This document shows positions 62,070-64,000 of a stretch of 64,000 nucleotides of DNA, in pieces. The notes beneath the pieces were generated by a model. It saw nothing but the letters and a program-made list of their open reading frames with translations, did no database searches and was not told the origin of the DNA. The stretch covers positions 168,036-232,035 of the forward strand of contig JBBIIC010000004.1 in the NCBI GenBank assembly GCA_037446725.1. The letters are read 5' to 3'. The stretch comes from JBBIIC01 sp037446725 (GTDB lineage: Bacteria > Actinomycetota > Coriobacteriia > Anaerosomatales > SLCP01). How positions within the stretch are numbered: position 1 is the first letter of the stretch; every line of letters starts with the position of its first letter. The position numbers and the translations under genes were made by a program.

Positions 62070-63216
62070 CCGCACTCTCCTTGCTCCCGCCGCGCTCGCC
62101 CCGCAGGGCGGTTGCGCCATGGGTCGAAACCGACAGTATGATGCCGATGCACAGCATCGTGAAGACCATCGACGTGCCACCCGAACTCACCAGGGGCATC
62201 GGGATGCCCGTGACCGGCAAGAGCCCCGTGACCGCGCCCATGTTGATGATGGCCTGCGAGATGAGCATCGCGGTCAGCCCTCCAGCCAGCACGCGCCCGT
62301 ACGTGTCGCGCGCGCCGAGCGCGATTCGGAATCCCGCGTATGCCATCACGACGAAGGCTGCAACGACCGAGAGCGCTCCGATGAGGCCGAGTTCCTCTCC
62401 GATGATAGCGAAGATGAAATCCGTGTGCGCCGCGGGCAGGTAGAAGAACTTCTGTCTCGACATACCCAACCCCACGCCATCGAGCCCGCCCGACCCGAAT
62501 GCGTAGAGCGCCTGGATCGATTGGTACCCCGAGCCCTGAGGGTCGGCGAACGGATCGATGAAGGCAGTGATGCGGCGCATGCGGTAGGGAGCGACGGCGA
62601 TGAGGGCGGCGGCGGCCGTCAGGCCACCGAGTAACGCGCCAACCAGCCACTTGATGCTGAGCCCTCCGATGAGCAGTGCCAGATAGACCGATCCGACGAT
62701 GGAGAGCGTCGTGCCGAGGTCGGGTTGCAGCATGACGAGAACCGCCACGGAGCCGACCACGACCGCGACCCACCGCCAGAACGCTCCGGTGTCGATGCGG
62801 CCGGCCCGGTACCGGTGCACGAGGAGCGCCACGACCATCACGCACGCGATCTTCGCCACCTCGGACGGTTGGATCGTGAGCGGGCCGAGATCGATCCAAC
62901 GGGTCGCTCCCCACTTGCCCACTCCGATCACGAGCACCACGAGCAGCATCAGCACGGAACTCAGCCAGAGCACCGGCCCTGTCGCCTTCGCCTTCCGGTA
63001 GTCCACGGCCATGGCAACCAGCAGCATGATCCCCCCGAGCAGCGCTCCGAGGACCTGGCGCTTCAGGTGGTGCGCGCTGTCCTGCAGGTTCACGAAGTCG
63101 GCGACGGAGGACGCCGAGTACACCATGACCAGACCACCCAACAGCAGGAACAGGGTGCTGCCGAGCAGTAGGTAGCGCGGCAACGCACCGCCCGCGTAGT
63201 CCCCTCTACCCTCCAC
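61981..63216 (-). CDS. ftsW: FtsW peptidoglycan glycosyltransferase (SEDS family)
   Basis: About 411 residues with ten membrane helices. Conserved SEDS segments: VMVYSASS, WIDLGPLTIQPSEVAKI, PDLGTTLSI, YQSIQALYAFGSGG with GLGMSRQKFFYLPAAHTDFIFA (in part), and PLVSSGGTSM. It polymerises lipid II at the septum together with a class B PBP. GTG 63216 overlaps the murD stop and has AGGAG; the longer open frame upstream lies within murD. The last 30 basic residues overlap murG and may be poorly conserved. Confidence 0.93.
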   Translation of the reverse strand: MEGRGDYAGGALPRYLLLGSTLFLLLGGLVMVYSASSVADFVNLQDSAHHLKRQVLGALLGGIMLLVAMAVDYRKAKATGPVLWLSSVLMLLVVLVIGVGKWGATRWIDLGPLTIQPSEVAKIACVMVVALLVHRYRAGRIDTGAFWRWVAVVVGSVAVLVMLQPDLGTTLSIVGSVYLALLIGGLSIKWLVGALLGGLTAAAALIAVAPYRMRRITAFIDPFADPQGSGYQSIQALYAFGSGGLDGVGLGMSRQKFFYLPAAHTDFIFAIIGEELGLIGALSVVAAFVVMAYAGFRIALGARDTYGRVLAGGLTAMLISQAIINMGAVTGLLPVTGIPMPLVSSGGTSMVFTMLCIGIILSVSTHGATALRGERGGSKESAGARPAEWRGNRRSHLSGIDGGRSVVRRRA

Positions 63217-64000
63217 GACCCGCTCCTGCCGCTGCGATGTCGTCAACGAGCCTGCGGAACTCCCGCCCCCGGTGCGCATAGTCGCTGAACTCGTCGAACG
63301 ACGCACACGCCGGCGAGAGGACAACTGCGCCCCCGCGCTTCGCACGCCTCGCGGCGGCTGCAACCGCCCCGGCGAGATCCACTGCCCGCTCGAACGGTAC
63401 TCCCCCGGCCCCGAGGTCGCGCGCGATCTCACCGGCGGCCTCTCCGAATACGACGGCCGAAGCATCGTGTTCCGCAAGCACCCGTGCCAGATCGTCGAAC
63501 CGGCTGCCCTTGTTGCGGCCGCCCAGCAGGACCACCATCGGCCGGCCTACAAACGCGTCTACGGCTTTGATCGCCGCATCGGGATTCGTGGCCTTCGAGT
63601 CATTGAAGTACTCGATGCCGTCGACGGTGCCGACCGGCTCGAGGCGGTGCTCGATGGGCTCGAAGGAGCGCAGGCCGGCACGGATCGCATCGGGAGTCAC
63701 GCCGAAGGCATGCGCCGCAGCGGCCGCTGCAAGCGCGTTGCTCACGTTGTGGTCCCCGCGTATGAGCAGCTCGTCCCGGTGCAGGAGCGCCACGGGTCCC
63801 GTGTGCGCGTCGAGCACCAGCATTCCCGACGCGTCCAGGCCCACTCCACCTGCGGGTACCCCCTCGATGCTCACCTCCACGACACGAACACCACGGGCAC
63901 GCACCTCGGGGAGGAACGCCGAGGAGCCCTCGTCGTCCGCATCGATGACGGCGGTGTCGTCGGAGGTCTGCCGGGCGAACACGCGCCCCTTGTGCGCGGT
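63206..64000 (-). CDS. murD: UDP-N-acetylmuramoylalanine-D-glutamate ligase, C-terminal part, cut by window edge
   Basis: About 264 residues of the MurD central and C-terminal domains: AHKGRVFARQ, LLIRGDHNVSNALAAAAAA, the NDSKATNPDAAIKAVDAF loop, VLLGGRNKGSRFDDL and LSPACASFDEFSDYAHRGREF. It adds D-glutamate to UDP-MurNAc-L-Ala. The ATP-binding N-terminus lies beyond position 64000. The order murD-ftsW-murG-murC-murB-ftsQ-ftsZ is the classical division-wall cluster. Confidence 0.95.
   Translation of the reverse strand, partial: TAHKGRVFARQTSDDTAVIDADDEGSSAFLPEVRARGVRVVEVSIEGVPAGGVGLDASGMLVLDAHTGPVALLHRDELLIRGDHNVSNALAAAAAAHAFGVTPDAIRAGLRSFEPIEHRLEPVGTVDGIEYFNDSKATNPDAAIKAVDAFVGRPMVVLLGGRNKGSRFDDLARVLAEHDASAVVFGEAAGEIARDLGAGGVPFERAVDLAGAVAAAARRAKRGGAVVLSPACASFDEFSDYAHRGREFRRLVDDIAAAGAGRGG

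Overview
The window is high-GC, densely packed bacterial chromosome, most likely from an anaerobic actinobacterium of the Coriobacteriia type. Evidence: an actinobacterial integration host factor (mIHF), the actinobacterial small-basic-protein/DUF881 cluster, a division cluster with ftsZ, sepF and divIVA but no ftsA, a PyrR-controlled pyrimidine operon, and anaerobe-type genes (2-oxoacid:ferredoxin oxidoreductase, phenylacetate-CoA ligase, rubrerythrin, membrane polyferredoxin). The taxon is inferred from gene content only. Nearly all genes lie on the minus strand; starts are often GTG, and neighbours commonly overlap as ATGA, GTGA or TGATG.

Layout by coordinate. 1-7450: envelope operon (DUF881, small basic protein, DUF881, VanW/G5 protein, phenylacetate-CoA ligase, ACT protein, D,D-carboxypeptidase, gcvT cut by the edge) behind one promoter. 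7466-11558: nucleotidyltransferase/phosphomannomutase-like fusion, CDP-alcohol phosphatidyltransferase, CorA. 11559-13750: small possible ORF, tRNA-Pro(GGG) with promoter and terminator, DUF190 protein, coaBC. 13899-16537 (+): ferredoxin oxidoreductase alpha and beta. 16534-20842: two tandem paralogous membrane GGDEF/HD-GYP genes, both interrupted by single-base frameshifts. 20979-24530: alpha-oxoamine synthase with an operator-like site, polyferredoxin, then DJ-1 and rubrerythrin genes (+). 24623-30286: ABC exporter, PLDc_N-like protein, DUF3524 (queuosine-tRNA mannosyltransferase-like) glycosyltransferase, thiI, rpoZ, gmk, mihF.

30416-43156: the complete pyrimidine operon pyrR-pyrB-pyrC-carA-usp-carB-pyrK-pyrD-hypothetical-pyrF-pyrE, with a PyrR-binding leader starting at the predicted transcription start. 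43187-48455: rluD, lspA, traR-type zinc finger gene, and ileS behind an isoleucine T-box. 48489-52127: yggU, divIVA, yggT, proC, sepF, yggS. 52135-54456: a phosphate-transport locus with phoU and pstS intact, but pstC joined directly to the last codons of pstB, so pstA and most of pstB are missing. 54413-64000: pgeF, a plus-strand DUF4013 membrane gene, then ftsZ, ftsQ, murB, murC, murG, ftsW and a partial murD.

I found no CRISPR array, prophage, insertion sequence or defence island. The most notable points are the collapsed pst operon, the bacterial DUF3524 glycosyltransferase coupled to thiI, the apparently inactive phosphomannomutase-like domain, the broken cyclic-di-GMP gene pair, and several well-resolved RNA and DNA regulatory elements.
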